From the NCBI GenBank assembly GCA_903904815.1, contig CAIVDU010000045.1:1-34706 (forward strand): a stretch of DNA of 34,706 nt, written 5' to 3'. The first letter of the stretch is position 1. Every line of letters starts with the position of its first letter. A program made the position numbers and the translations under genes. Positions 14,411 to 22,429 of the stretch are shown piece by piece. This stretch comes from an uncultured Armatimonadota bacterium (GTDB lineage: Bacteria > Armatimonadota > Fimbriimonadia > Fimbriimonadales > Fimbriimonadaceae). The notes beneath the pieces were generated by a model, which saw nothing but the letters and a program-made list of their open reading frames with translations, was not told where the DNA came from and ran no database searches.

Positions 14411-17400
14411 TTAAGGATGGACCGGAAGGAATTCGAACCTGCCTGAAAGACTCTTGCCCTTCTCGGCCACGATGTCGAAATCCCGAACCCATGCCCCGCT
14501 GAAATCTCGTGGACCGGCTGGCCCGATCCCGACATACAGGTCCATGCCACCCGGCTGGGGACTGACTCGGGCGTTGAGGTAGGTGTAGAACCGCACGATC
14601 CTCAGGCCGAAATCGTCCTCCCCGAACAGTGTCATCCACCACAGCGACCGCTTCGTGGATCGGAACAGATCGCTTCCAACAAGAGCCATGCCTTGCGGCG
14701 CACCCAAATGATCCCTCGGATATTCCGTGAAAAATGAGTCTCGATTCCACACCATCTTAGTGAGCGAACTGTTCGCCTTGAACTTGAGTCCAGCTTCCCA
14801 CAGATGGGTGGTCGCCGCCTTCCAGTTCAGCTTCCAGTCGACCTTGATACCCCCGTCGACGAAGGTGTAAGTGCAGTCCAAAGTTCCCAAGAGAGCCCCC
14901 GCCTCACCCTTCACATCGCCCTGCGTGACAATTCTCGATCCGGCAACCTGATCTTCTTCGTATCGAGCAAAAGTCATGTCGAGCTTCGGAGCAGTTGCCG
15001 CCCGATAGAACTCTTTCTCCTGGCTCTTGAGGCCTTCTCCCAAATTGACAACCGGTCCTCCGTCGAGAATCGGGTGCGTCTGATACGACCACTTGATGGC
15101 GCCCGTTCGCCGGTCGACTTCGAAAAGCCCCAGCTTGGAAGTGACCGCAATCCAGTCCGATGTCACCCGTCCTTCGACCGTATCAATGTGAACCGGTGGG
15201 AAATCGTGAGGCAGGTTCCTGACGTCAAATCCGCAGACGCCGACCTTGGTTCCATCCGGTCGGTCGAACTCAACGTAAAGGAAATCGCCTCCCTCGGCAG
15301 AAGGAATGGCCATGTCCACCGTTTTGCCCGGAGCACACGCAACTCGAGTCACTCCCGACCCAAGCACTGTTCGTTGCTTGGAAACCGTCCATTTGCAATG
15401 AAGTTCTTTCAAGTCCGTGAAGGAGTACCGGTTTGTAAGCGTCACCGTGTAGTTCGCCGCGTGAGAAAAGAGCTTCGGCGACTCGAACCGGATCGGACAA
15501 TACGTCATCTTGACGATCCAGTACTCCGCCTTGGGATCTCGCATCGAGGTCACGATTCCCTTGTTGTTCTCTTGCCGCAAGCGATCTTTGCCGTAGTAGA
15601 ACTCTTGGGTTCGATCCTTGTTCTTGTCGGCAATCCCCTGGTTCTGCCATTCCCAGATAAACGAGCCTAGGATGTTCGGGTTGGGCCAAATCTTGTCCCA
15701 GGTGCGACCGAGGGCCTTCGACCAGAGATCAGCAACCCCTGGGTCATAGTCATGCCACTCCTTCTGATAGAAGATGTGGGGTTGCTCCGAGAACAGTGCG
15801 GGAAGTTTGTCCCCCGTCTTCTTGGCATAAGCGTCCACGTCCTCGGGGCTGGGATAGTGCATATCCTGGAAGGCTTGCCCTTTGGGTCCGTAGTCACCAC
15901 CCTGCCCGACGAAAGCCGGCCGAGTCGCATCTCCCGCGCGGACGAAATCGATCACTGTCTGAGAATTTTTTCCAATCCCGTTCTCGTTCCCGAGGCTCCA
16001 TGCCAGGACGCAAGGGCGATTCTTGTCGCGTCCCAGGGTATCGGCTGCGCGCAGCAACAGCGACGGAGCAAACGTGGGATCGTTGTTCTTTTCATTAATC
16101 CAACAAAACGGAACCTCGTCGAGGATATACATGCCTCGCTCTTCGCAAAGCTCCAGGAACCGCGCCGCATGATTGTAATGAGAGGTGCGAATCGCGTTGA
16201 TGTTCGCCGCTTTCATCAGGGTCAGGTCCTGGTTCCACTCCTTGTCGGTGAGCGCAAATCCCTTATCGCCCCAGAAGTCGTGACGGCAAGTCCCCTCACA
16301 TTTAATCGGCTGACCGTTCCAAAGCAGCACGCCATTCTTGATCTCGATCTGGCGAAATCCGAACCTCTGCTCTACCCGCTCCGCTACCCCGCTGCCCGGC
16401 GTCAGCTTCACCACGACGTAGTAAAGATTGGGCTTCTCAGCCGACCACAATTTTGGCTTACTGATGTTGACTTCATTCGAAATCACCGCCGAACCGTCAC
16501 TGCCGAGCTTCGCTTGAGCGGAAAACTTCGGCCCAACCGGGCGGTTGTCGATCGTATACACCTGGCCGACTACTCCCACCTTGGCGCCCGCAGATCCCAC
16601 GACTTTGACCTTCGCCTTGAGCTTTGCGTCACGGTAACCGTTCATCAGATCGGTCTGGATGATCAAGTCTTGAATGTGGGTCTCGGGAACCGAGATCAGG
16701 GACGTCTCGCGATAGATGCCTCCCATACATTGGAAGTCTCCCGTTTCGCAGTCCGATGACGGAACCGACTTCGAAACCCTGACCGCAAACAGGTTTTGTT
16801 CACCCGGCTTCACAAGCCCAGTCAGGTCGACATCAAACGCCGTGTAGCCGCTCTCGTGATAGCCGGCCTTTTGTCCATTTACGAAGATTTCCGCACCATC
16901 CAGAGCGCCGTCGAATCGCCAAAGTGTCCGCCTACCTGCCCATGACCGGGGGATGGTCACCCATCGGCGATACAACCCAACCGTGTCATCGACCGAGTTG
17001 TAAGTCGGGATCGAGTAGCCCAACATCTCCCAATTCGACGGGACCGAAACGGTGTCCCAAGTCTTATCTTTGAACTTGACATCCTTGAACTCGTCTCGAC
17101 TGTCTGCCGAGGGGAGCTTGGTTTCAGGGCGCCAAACCGTATCCGCGCCATTCTCGTTGCGATGGATGCTCACTTCGCGAACCGAGGCCCAGTTACCTGG
17201 GTCGGCGCCTAAGATGGTCAGCTTTACGTATCGCGCCTGTCGAGGCTCGAAGGGAAAGGAACCATTCTGAGAAGTCGATGGGGTCGTTTGGTTCGCAACC
17301 AGCTTCCAGTGAGACCCATCCACGCTATCTTCCAATCGGCATTGATAGCGACCGGCTCGCTCAAAGCTCGCCTCGAAACCCGAGAGATTTTGAACCCGAC

Positions 17401-17776
17401 CGAGATCGACGCGAATCCACTGGGGGAACTCTCCAGTTGCCGCACACCACCGCGTCCCCTCTTTTCCGTCAAACGCGTTCAGGGGAGGATTCGCCGTCTC
17501 ATAACTCGAGACGGAGATACCTAGAGCCTCAGTGTCCACTGCCGGAACGAACTCTGAACCTACGACACTTCCATGGGTAAGTTTGAATTTCCATCTTCCC
17601 GTCATAGGAAGGTTCCATGGGCTCTTTAAGCGAAGCTGATCGGGAGAAAGAGGTCGCTCGCCTGGCATCTGGATCGGAACCGTGGCCGGATACACCTTCC
17701 CGACCACCTGGGAATGAGCCCCGACGATAGAGACGGCCAAAGCAAACAGGGCGAAAAGGAGGCGCAGCGGTTTCAT
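14411..17776 (-). CDS. Secreted GH2 beta-galactosidase with an inserted F5/8-type C domain
   Basis: 1121 residues. The ATG at 17776 is chosen over an upstream TTG. The signal peptide is MKPLRLLFALFALAVSIVGA. Residues about 85-210 form a discoidin/CBM32-like domain (NAFDGKEGTRWCA, WIRVDLGRVQNLSGFE, ARYVKLTILG) inserted in the N-terminal sugar-binding domain. Then come the GH2 immunoglobulin-like and TIM-barrel domains. WSLGNENG holds the acid/base Glu (598), and FSEQPH holds the likely nucleophile (664). The C-terminal domain resembles the small-chain beta-galactosidase domain (WEAGLKFK, YPRDHLGA-like). It should hydrolyse beta-galactosides outside the cytoplasm, and the extra domain may anchor it to polysaccharide. 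It is divergent from padR. Confidence 0.88.
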   Translation of the reverse strand: MKPLRLLFALFALAVSIVGAHSQVVGKVYPATVPIQMPGERPLSPDQLRLKSPWNLPMTGRWKFKLTHGSVVGSEFVPAVDTEALGISVSSYETANPPLNAFDGKEGTRWCAATGEFPQWIRVDLGRVQNLSGFEASFERAGRYQCRLEDSVDGSHWKLVANQTTPSTSQNGSFPFEPRQARYVKLTILGADPGNWASVREVSIHRNENGADTVWRPETKLPSADSRDEFKDVKFKDKTWDTVSVPSNWEMLGYSIPTYNSVDDTVGLYRRWVTIPRSWAGRRTLWRFDGALDGAEIFVNGQKAGYHESGYTAFDVDLTGLVKPGEQNLFAVRVSKSVPSSDCETGDFQCMGGIYRETSLISVPETHIQDLIIQTDLMNGYRDAKLKAKVKVVGSAGAKVGVVGQVYTIDNRPVGPKFSAQAKLGSDGSAVISNEVNISKPKLWSAEKPNLYYVVVKLTPGSGVAERVEQRFGFRQIEIKNGVLLWNGQPIKCEGTCRHDFWGDKGFALTDKEWNQDLTLMKAANINAIRTSHYNHAARFLELCEERGMYILDEVPFCWINEKNNDPTFAPSLLLRAADTLGRDKNRPCVLAWSLGNENGIGKNSQTVIDFVRAGDATRPAFVGQGGDYGPKGQAFQDMHYPSPEDVDAYAKKTGDKLPALFSEQPHIFYQKEWHDYDPGVADLWSKALGRTWDKIWPNPNILGSFIWEWQNQGIADKNKDRTQEFYYGKDRLRQENNKGIVTSMRDPKAEYWIVKMTYCPIRFESPKLFSHAANYTVTLTNRYSFTDLKELHCKWTVSKQRTVLGSGVTRVACAPGKTVDMAIPSAEGGDFLYVEFDRPDGTKVGVCGFDVRNLPHDFPPVHIDTVEGRVTSDWIAVTSKLGLFEVDRRTGAIKWSYQTHPILDGGPVVNLGEGLKSQEKEFYRAATAPKLDMTFARYEEDQVAGSRIVTQGDVKGEAGALLGTLDCTYTFVDGGIKVDWKLNWKAATTHLWEAGLKFKANSSLTKMVWNRDSFFTEYPRDHLGAPQGMALVGSDLFRSTKRSLWWMTLFGEDDFGLRIVRFYTYLNARVSPQPGGMDLYVGIGPAGPRDFSGAWVRDFDIVAEKGKSLSGRFEFLPVHP

Positions 17777-17862
17777 AGGAATCAAATGCGACTATATCGG
17801 ATTCTCTTCGAAGACGGTTCAACACCGCCGGATGGCTCGCACGTTGCATTGAACAATTATTC

Positions 17863-17891
17863 TTGATTGATTAGTCAATCTTGACTATAAT
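17863..17891 (+). promoter_or_regulatory. padR promoter with palindromic operator in the spacer
   Basis: TTGATT (17863-17868) and TATAAT (17886-17891) are separated by exactly 17 bases. The spacer holds GATTGA-TTAG-TCAATC (17865-17880) and an overlapping GTCAA-TC-TTGAC (17874-17885), both perfect inverted repeats, a good autoregulatory operator. The -10 overlaps the ATG at 17890, so transcripts would begin near 17898. Confidence 0.65.
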
Positions 17892-18444
17892 GGAACTCGG
17901 GACGGCAACTCAATTGATCACGCGACTCATCATCCTTTGGCTCCTTTCCGAGCGGCCACTTCACGGCTATCGCATCAAGCGAATACTGGCCGACGTGGCG
18001 CTGCGTCACTGGTTCCCGATCGAGACAGGGTCGATCTACTCCGTCCTAAAAACTCTCGCGGCTGCCGGATTGGTGGAGACCGAGATCGTTGAGCGAGAGG
18101 GGCAACGGCCAGAGCGCACTCAATTCAGGATCACCCAAGCTGGACGTGAGCACTATAGGGAACTTCTGCGGCGCGCCTGGACAGAAGTAGGGCGGTCATC
18201 TGAGAGCTTTCACCTCGCCCTTGCCGCCCGATCTGACCTCGATGAGTCAGAAATCCCCGAACTGCTCGCGATCCGAGTCAAATCCTTGAGACAGCGGATT
18301 TCCGAACTCGAAATGGCCTCGAATTCTGCGCCAGCCTTAGCAATGGTGGAACACTCGCGGGCCCTGACCCTCGCCGACCTGACCTGGACCGAATCTGAAC
18401 TCGAAAAACTGAACAACAGAGGAGCAACTACGAGTGACATCTAA
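17890..18444 (+). CDS. PadR-family transcriptional regulator
   Basis: 184 residues from ATG 17890. The winged-helix region reads WLLSERPLHGYRIKRIL, IETGSIYSVLKTLAAAGLVETE and RTQFRITQAGREHY, typical of PadR. The C-terminal helical half (LDESEIPELLAIRVKSLRQRISELE) fits the Vir_C dimerisation region. Because the -10 overlaps this ATG, the real start may be the TTG at 17914, which keeps the whole DNA-binding domain. It is first in a padR-nudix-acetyltransferase operon, overlapping the next gene by 11 bases. It is divergent from the GH2 gene and may also control it (inference). The ligand is unknown. Confidence 0.88.
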   Translation: MELGTATQLITRLIILWLLSERPLHGYRIKRILADVALRHWFPIETGSIYSVLKTLAAAGLVETEIVEREGQRPERTQFRITQAGREHYRELLRRAWTEVGRSSESFHLALAARSDLDESEIPELLAIRVKSLRQRISELEMASNSAPALAMVEHSRALTLADLTWTESELEKLNNRGATTSDI

Positions 18445-18826
18445 CATGCCAGACACACAACTTATCTCGAACCTCGTCGTGACGGACCCCACGGGTCGGA
18501 TCTTGCTCACCAAGCGGGGAGAGGAAGACGACCGATGGTGGCTTCCTGGCGAAGACCTCGAACCCTACGAGCATCCGGACGAACGAGCGAAGAAGATCCT
18601 GTCTGAGTTCCCGTGGCTAACCTGCCAGAACCTTAAGCTAGCCAATATTCAGTCCTTTCGTGGTCGGCGGGGCTGGCACGTGATGTTTGACTACCACGTC
18701 ACCGCCACTGGAGACTCCGCCAACGACCAAGCTGCTTGGTTCGACAAAGATGCGCTGCCAAAAACCAAGCACGGCCAATGGGAATCCGATACGATCAACC
18801 ACGTGCTTGCAAACGAAGCCCTATAA
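18434..18826 (+). CDS. Nudix-fold protein with a degenerate Nudix box
   Basis: 130 residues. The GTG at 18434 is favoured: GGAG at 18421-18424 is nine bases upstream, whereas the ATG at 18446 is 21 away. The start NLVVTDPTGRILLTKRGEED-DRWWLPGE follows the Nudix fold, but the following helix (HPDERAKKILSEFPW) lacks the REUxEE metal-binding core. Catalysis by the usual metal-dependent route is therefore doubtful. It may be a nucleotide-binding sensor or a diverged hydrolase. It sits between padR and an acetyltransferase in one operon. Confidence 0.65.
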   Translation: MTSNMPDTQLISNLVVTDPTGRILLTKRGEEDDRWWLPGEDLEPYEHPDERAKKILSEFPWLTCQNLKLANIQSFRGRRGWHVMFDYHVTATGDSANDQAAWFDKDALPKTKHGQWESDTINHVLANEAL

Positions 18827-18836
18827 TCGGAGATCC

Positions 18837-19388
18837 ATGTCTCGCCTCATCTTCGAACTCGGCCGATTGGAACACGCCAAGGCGATCCAGGAGATGAGGC
18901 AGGCATCGAGCGACTTCTTAACCCAAAAGCTGGGTCTAGGACATTGGACGGCAACTTCGAGACTGCCATCGATCAAAGAGCGCCTGGGACTCGGTGATCC
19001 CGTAAACCTGAGTCGTAACACCATCTTTGTGGCTTCTCAAAATGGAGAGCCTGTTGCCTCCGTCGTCGTGTCGACATTTCCACCTGGATTCTGGAAACGG
19101 TCCTATTGGGCGGAACCCTCGGCAAAGGGACTCGGCGTCTTCAACCTCGTAGTTCTCCCCGAGTTGCAGGGTATGGGATTGGGACGGTTCGTGATGGACG
19201 GTGTCGAAGGTCTCGCTATGAACATCGAGTGCCCCGCGGTTCGCCTCGATGCCTACGCGGCCAATCCTTATTCGAACGGCTTCTATCGACACATTGGATA
19301 CCAAGAGCGAGCCACGTTCGATCTGCGAGGGGTCGGGCTCGTCTTGTATGAAAAGGTGCTTGCGATTCCTGAACAGGTCCGCAAATAA
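18837..19388 (+). CDS. GNAT-family N-acetyltransferase
   Basis: 183 residues. The ATG at 18837 has CGGAG just upstream and begins ten bases after the nudix stop. FVASQNGEPVASVVVS, then FNLVVLPELQGMGLGRFVMDGVE (motif A with QGMGLG), then VRLDAYAANPYSNGFYRHIGYQERA form a complete GNAT core. The acceptor is unknown. It is third in the padR operon and could modify a small molecule sensed by the regulator (inference). It is convergent with the Hsp20 gene. Confidence 0.87.
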   Translation: MSRLIFELGRLEHAKAIQEMRQASSDFLTQKLGLGHWTATSRLPSIKERLGLGDPVNLSRNTIFVASQNGEPVASVVVSTFPPGFWKRSYWAEPSAKGLGVFNLVVLPELQGMGLGRFVMDGVEGLAMNIECPAVRLDAYAANPYSNGFYRHIGYQERATFDLRGVGLVLYEKVLAIPEQVRK

Positions 19389-19433
19389 AGGGCAAGATGG
19401 TTTGACCCGACGGAGGCTATCCAGCCAAACGCG

Positions 19434-19490
19434 AAAAGGTGCGCCCTTCCCGGCTGGCTTGGGTGAAAGAATCGCCGAGTTCGGGCGCAC
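19434..19490 (-). terminator. Hairpin between convergent acetyltransferase and hsp20 genes
   Basis: GTGCGCCC (19439-19446) pairs perfectly with GGGCGCAC (19483-19490) around a long loop. Read on the minus strand the stem is followed by CTTTT, so it may terminate the hsp20 message. A second inverted repeat, CGGTGAC/GTCACCG, lies at about 19499-19530 ahead of a TTTTT on the plus strand. Confidence 0.45.
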
Positions 19491-19542
19491 TTAGGGTCGG
19501 TGACCGCTCGCAAGGCGATGTGTCACCGGCAGAGGAACGTTT

Positions 19543-19980
19543 TTACTCGTGAACTGGAATCTTCATGAAGTCCTGCCCCTCGAGTTTGGGGATCGTCAAC
19601 GTGAGGATTCCGTTCTTAAATTTCGCGTCTATTTCGTTCGTCTTGACGGCGCAATGTAGGTTAAAGCACCGCTGGAATGTCCCGAAGTGGCGTTCTGAGC
19701 GGATCAGTTCCCCATGTTCGAGTTGGTTGTGGTTCTGCTCACGCTTTCCAGAAATGAGAAGTTCATCACCGCATACATCGACCTCGATGTCGTCGGGTTC
19801 GAATCCAGCAAGGTCCATCTTGAAAGTGAACTGCCGATCTGTCTCGCTAATGTCGACCCGGGGCATCCAACTCAGTGGGGGCTCGAGGACAGGATTCTGA
19901 TCAGGGCGCCCAAACTCGTCGGTCAGCGTGCCGAAGTGGTCTCGATCGCCTAGGGCCCGCGGTGAAAGCATGCTACTCAT
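19543..19980 (-). CDS. Small heat-shock protein, Hsp20/alpha-crystallin family
   Basis: 145 residues. The ATG at 19980 is chosen over one 33 bases upstream because AGGAG lies about seven bases before it. The N-terminal arm (MSSMLSPRALGDRDHFG) precedes the alpha-crystallin domain: WMPRVDISETDRQFTFKMDLAGF, GDELLISGKRE, then ERHFGTFQRCFNLHCAVKTNEIDAKFKNGILTLTIPK. The GILTLTIPK strand and the short tail ending IPVHE fit the class A chaperones that bind unfolding proteins without ATP. No CIRCE or clear sigma-32 promoter is visible upstream. Confidence 0.92.
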   Translation of the reverse strand: MSSMLSPRALGDRDHFGTLTDEFGRPDQNPVLEPPLSWMPRVDISETDRQFTFKMDLAGFEPDDIEVDVCGDELLISGKREQNHNQLEHGELIRSERHFGTFQRCFNLHCAVKTNEIDAKFKNGILTLTIPKLEGQDFMKIPVHE

Positions 19981-20106
19981 TGAAATTCTCCTGTTGGTCC
20001 GCGCTGGGGCCAATTAAGAAGATGCCCTACGCAACTTTGCACTGCAAGTCACTGACTCAACGTCATTGAATTTACGGACGTGTGGCGCATTACGCCAACG
20101 CCATGA

Positions 20107-20259
20107 CATGTCGTTAACTTATCCGGCTTCATTCGGTGGCAAGGAGATCCTTCGACGATTGAAACGGGCCAACCTTCTCCGACTCCTGAGCCGGCCAGTT
20201 GCTCTGCTCTCGGGTTAGGATTTGTCGTCTTGTTCAAGCGGCGCTTCAAGCGCAAGTAA
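20107..20259 (+). pseudogene. Remnant of a PEP-CTERM exosortase-sorted protein gene (C-terminus only)
   Basis: This frame is open from the stop at 20104 to the TAA at 20257-20259 and has no start codon before its end. It finishes with PTPEPASCSALGLGFVVLF followed by KRRFKRK: the PEP motif, short hydrophobic stretch and basic tail that define PEP-CTERM sorting signals. The 24 residues before it (VNLSGFIRWQGDP) look like a secreted-protein tail. No upstream part is recognisable in any frame, so it is probably the tail of a deleted gene. It implies the genome has, or had, an exosortase. Confidence 0.65.
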
Positions 20260-20375
20260 GAGCTCCGCGCCTTTCCGATGACCAGTCGTCCGCTTGGGCG
20301 ACGGGTCTATTCATTCCAGCGAAGCCAATTGGTGCGAGAAACCCAACCGGAAGAGGGCCGGTCAGAGCTATTGTC

Positions 20376-20450
20376 ATGCACCCAATCGTGTTGGTCTTCG
20401 CGATTCTGGTATACGGAAGTGCAGGAATTTACTTCCGTCGTCGAGCGTAG
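20376..20450 (+). CDS. Possible 24-residue single-pass membrane peptide
   Basis: The ATG at 20376 opens MHPIVLVFAILVYGSAGIYF followed by RRRA and a TAG seven bases before the DUF1003 gene. One hydrophobic helix with a basic C-terminus is the usual look of small regulatory membrane peptides. There is no clear ribosome site, and chance is not excluded. It may be translated with the neighbouring DUF1003 gene. Confidence 0.25.
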   Translation: MHPIVLVFAILVYGSAGIYFRRRA

Positions 20451-20456
20451 CCAAGC

Positions 20457-21023
20457 ATGCCAGAGGACACCCCAAAAACGACAGGCACGGGCGTCGTGGA
20501 TCAGAACGTCGAAGCTATGATGGCGCTCCACGACGCGGATCACCGCGCCATGTCGCGGCACCACCGGGCGGTGGACCGCCTGGTAACCAAGCTCACGGTT
20601 CCCGCTACGTCCTGGGCGATGTTGCTCGCGATCCTAGTTTGGATCGGTGTCAACCTTTGGATGCGGGCCACTGGCGGTCATGCCTGGGACAATCCGCCGT
20701 TCGGTTGGCTGCAAACCACCGTGAGCGTGTTTTCGTTGCTCATGACTTCGCTGATCTTCATCACTCAGAGTCGGCTCGGCCGAATCGCCGAGCGAAACGC
20801 CCACCTCGATCTTCAGGTGAACCTCCTCGTAGATCAGAAGACCGCCAAGATCATTCAGCTGCTTGAAGAAATGAGAAAGGATTCACCTACGCTTCGAAAC
20901 CGCCGAGATCCAGCGGCCGAGGAACTTCAGATCGCGGTCGACCCCAGCCAGGTGGCCTCCGCCATCACGGAAATGATGGAGACCACCCGTATCGAGATCA
21001 TGGATCCTCCGGCCGAGGAGTAA
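20457..21023 (+). CDS. DUF1003-family inner-membrane protein
   Basis: 188 residues. Two membrane helices (WAMLLAILVWIGVNLWM and TTVSVFSLLMTSLIFITQS) flank the family signature WDNPPFGWLQ. The conserved post-membrane segment QSRLGRIAERNAHLDLQVNLL follows, then a coiled-coil-like helix with TAKIIQLLEEM. The cytoplasmic ends are hydrophilic. Function is unknown for the family; metal transport and cyclic-nucleotide links have been suggested for relatives but cannot be supported here. It is convergent with the alcohol dehydrogenase, only 15 bases between stops. Confidence 0.85.
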   Translation: MPEDTPKTTGTGVVDQNVEAMMALHDADHRAMSRHHRAVDRLVTKLTVPATSWAMLLAILVWIGVNLWMRATGGHAWDNPPFGWLQTTVSVFSLLMTSLIFITQSRLGRIAERNAHLDLQVNLLVDQKTAKIIQLLEEMRKDSPTLRNRRDPAAEELQIAVDPSQVASAITEMMETTRIEIMDPPAEE

Positions 21024-21038
21024 CTCGCGTCAGCGATT

Positions 21039-22133
21039 TTAATCGATCTCGATAATCACCTTAAGCGCATGAGTATCTGCCGCTTTGCCGAACGTGTCGT
21101 AGGCGTCGGTGATGTTTGAGAGTTTGAAGTGGTGGGTTACCAGTCGATTCGGATCGATCTTGCCAGACTGAACGGTGTTGAGCAACGTCGGAGTACTCAC
21201 GGTGTCCACGAGACGGGTCGTGATGCTCACGTTTCGATCCCATAGGTTCTCCAGGTGGAGATCGGCCTTCTTTCCGTGGACGCCAATGTTGGCAATTGTT
21301 CCTCCGGGCGCAACGATCGTCTGACAGAATTCGAACGAGTCCGGGATTCCCACCGCTTCGATGGCAGTGTCGACTCCCTTTCCACCGGTCAGCGCCAACA
21401 CTTGTTGGGTGGCGTCGGGATCGGAACTCACCACAGTCGCGGTAGCCCCAAATCGTTTTGCCACCTCAAGTCGGTGCAAATTTAGGTCGATCATGATCAC
21501 CTGAGCCGGGGAATACAGTTGAGACGTCAGGAGAGCGGCCAAACCTATCGGGCCGGATCCGACGATGGCGACTGTACAGCCAGGAGCGACTTTGCCGTTC
21601 AAAACACCGCACTCGAATCCCGTCGGAAGGATGTCGCTCAGCATCACCATGGCGTCCTCGTCTGATCCGGTTGGAAGATGGTACAGGCTTGTGTCCGCGT
21701 GTGGTGTCAGCACGTACTCAGCCTGGGTGCCGTCGATCGTGTTGCCGAGGATCCATCCTCCGGTTGTGCAATGCGAGAACATCCCTTTACGACAATACTC
21801 ACACTTGCCACATGAGCTGATACAGGAAACAAGGACCCTGTCACCGGGCACAAAAGACGATACGCCAGTGCCCACCGAGTCGACGATACCAATCCCTTCA
21901 TGGCCAAGGATTCGCCCCGGGGTGCATGAGGGCACATCTCCTTTGAGGATATGGAGGTCCGTTCCGCAGATCGTCGTTTTGACCATGCGAATTACCGCAT
22001 CCCCCGGCGCTTGAACAATGGGCTTTGGTCTGTCTTGAAGGGAATACTTGCCCGGTCCACCGTAGACGAAGGCCTTCATGTTCCATACGCGAATGGACTC
22101 GGATTCACTTGACTGTACAGCGGTAATGCTCAT
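21039..22133 (-). CDS. Zinc-dependent alcohol dehydrogenase (MDR family)
   Basis: 364 residues. The ATG at 22133 has AGGAG seven bases upstream (22141-22145); an adjacent GTG at 22136 is less likely. Catalytic zinc ligands are Cys56 (CGTD) and His78-Glu79 (GHEG). A structural zinc site is formed by Cys108, 111, 114 and 122. The Rossmann fold has GSGPIG at 192-197, followed by an acidic end (MIDLN) that favours NAD. The phrase MLSDILPTGFECGVLNGKV is typical of the formaldehyde-dehydrogenase-like branch. Substrate unknown; a primary or secondary alcohol is likely. The N-terminus has about 18 extra residues before MKAFVYGG. Confidence 0.9.
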   Translation of the reverse strand: MSITAVQSSESESIRVWNMKAFVYGGPGKYSLQDRPKPIVQAPGDAVIRMVKTTICGTDLHILKGDVPSCTPGRILGHEGIGIVDSVGTGVSSFVPGDRVLVSCISSCGKCEYCRKGMFSHCTTGGWILGNTIDGTQAEYVLTPHADTSLYHLPTGSDEDAMVMLSDILPTGFECGVLNGKVAPGCTVAIVGSGPIGLAALLTSQLYSPAQVIMIDLNLHRLEVAKRFGATATVVSSDPDATQQVLALTGGKGVDTAIEAVGIPDSFEFCQTIVAPGGTIANIGVHGKKADLHLENLWDRNVSITTRLVDTVSTPTLLNTVQSGKIDPNRLVTHHFKLSNITDAYDTFGKAADTHALKVIIEID

Positions 22134-22429
22134 CACGTTTCTCCTAGAGACTGCCGGAGTCCCTTACCTATCATTGTTCCTAGGGCGACTGGCGCATTCA
22201 AGTCGGGAGATCTCATGTCAGTGATTTATGGGACACTCGGGATGGGTCCGGGTAGGTCCGTAGCTTATGAGCATTCGTTGGTATTGATTTGGGTTTGTTC
22301 TGGCCTAATCCTTGTTGGCCCCACCCATGGTCTCCGAGGCAACGGCTATCCCTCACAACGAACCAAAATGGATAAACCGATCACAATCTAAGTTCACTGC
22401 TCAAGACAGCGATCATTCGCAGTACCTCC
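22134..22429. other. Intergenic region with divergent starts; no gene recognised
   Basis: The region separates the divergent alcohol dehydrogenase and gamma-carbonic-anhydrase-like genes and must hold both promoters, but no box stands out clearly. A 49-codon frame (22242-22391) has one hydrophobic stretch and no ribosome site; I do not call it. Confidence 0.5.

Noticed and set aside
15752-16759. Long open frame antisense to the GH2 gene
   Set aside because: Shadow frame with no recognisable domains opposite a clearly coding strand.
22242-22391. 49-residue frame with one hydrophobic stretch between the alcohol dehydrogenase and carbonic-anhydrase-like genes
   Set aside because: No ribosome site, no similarity recognised; composition fits chance.
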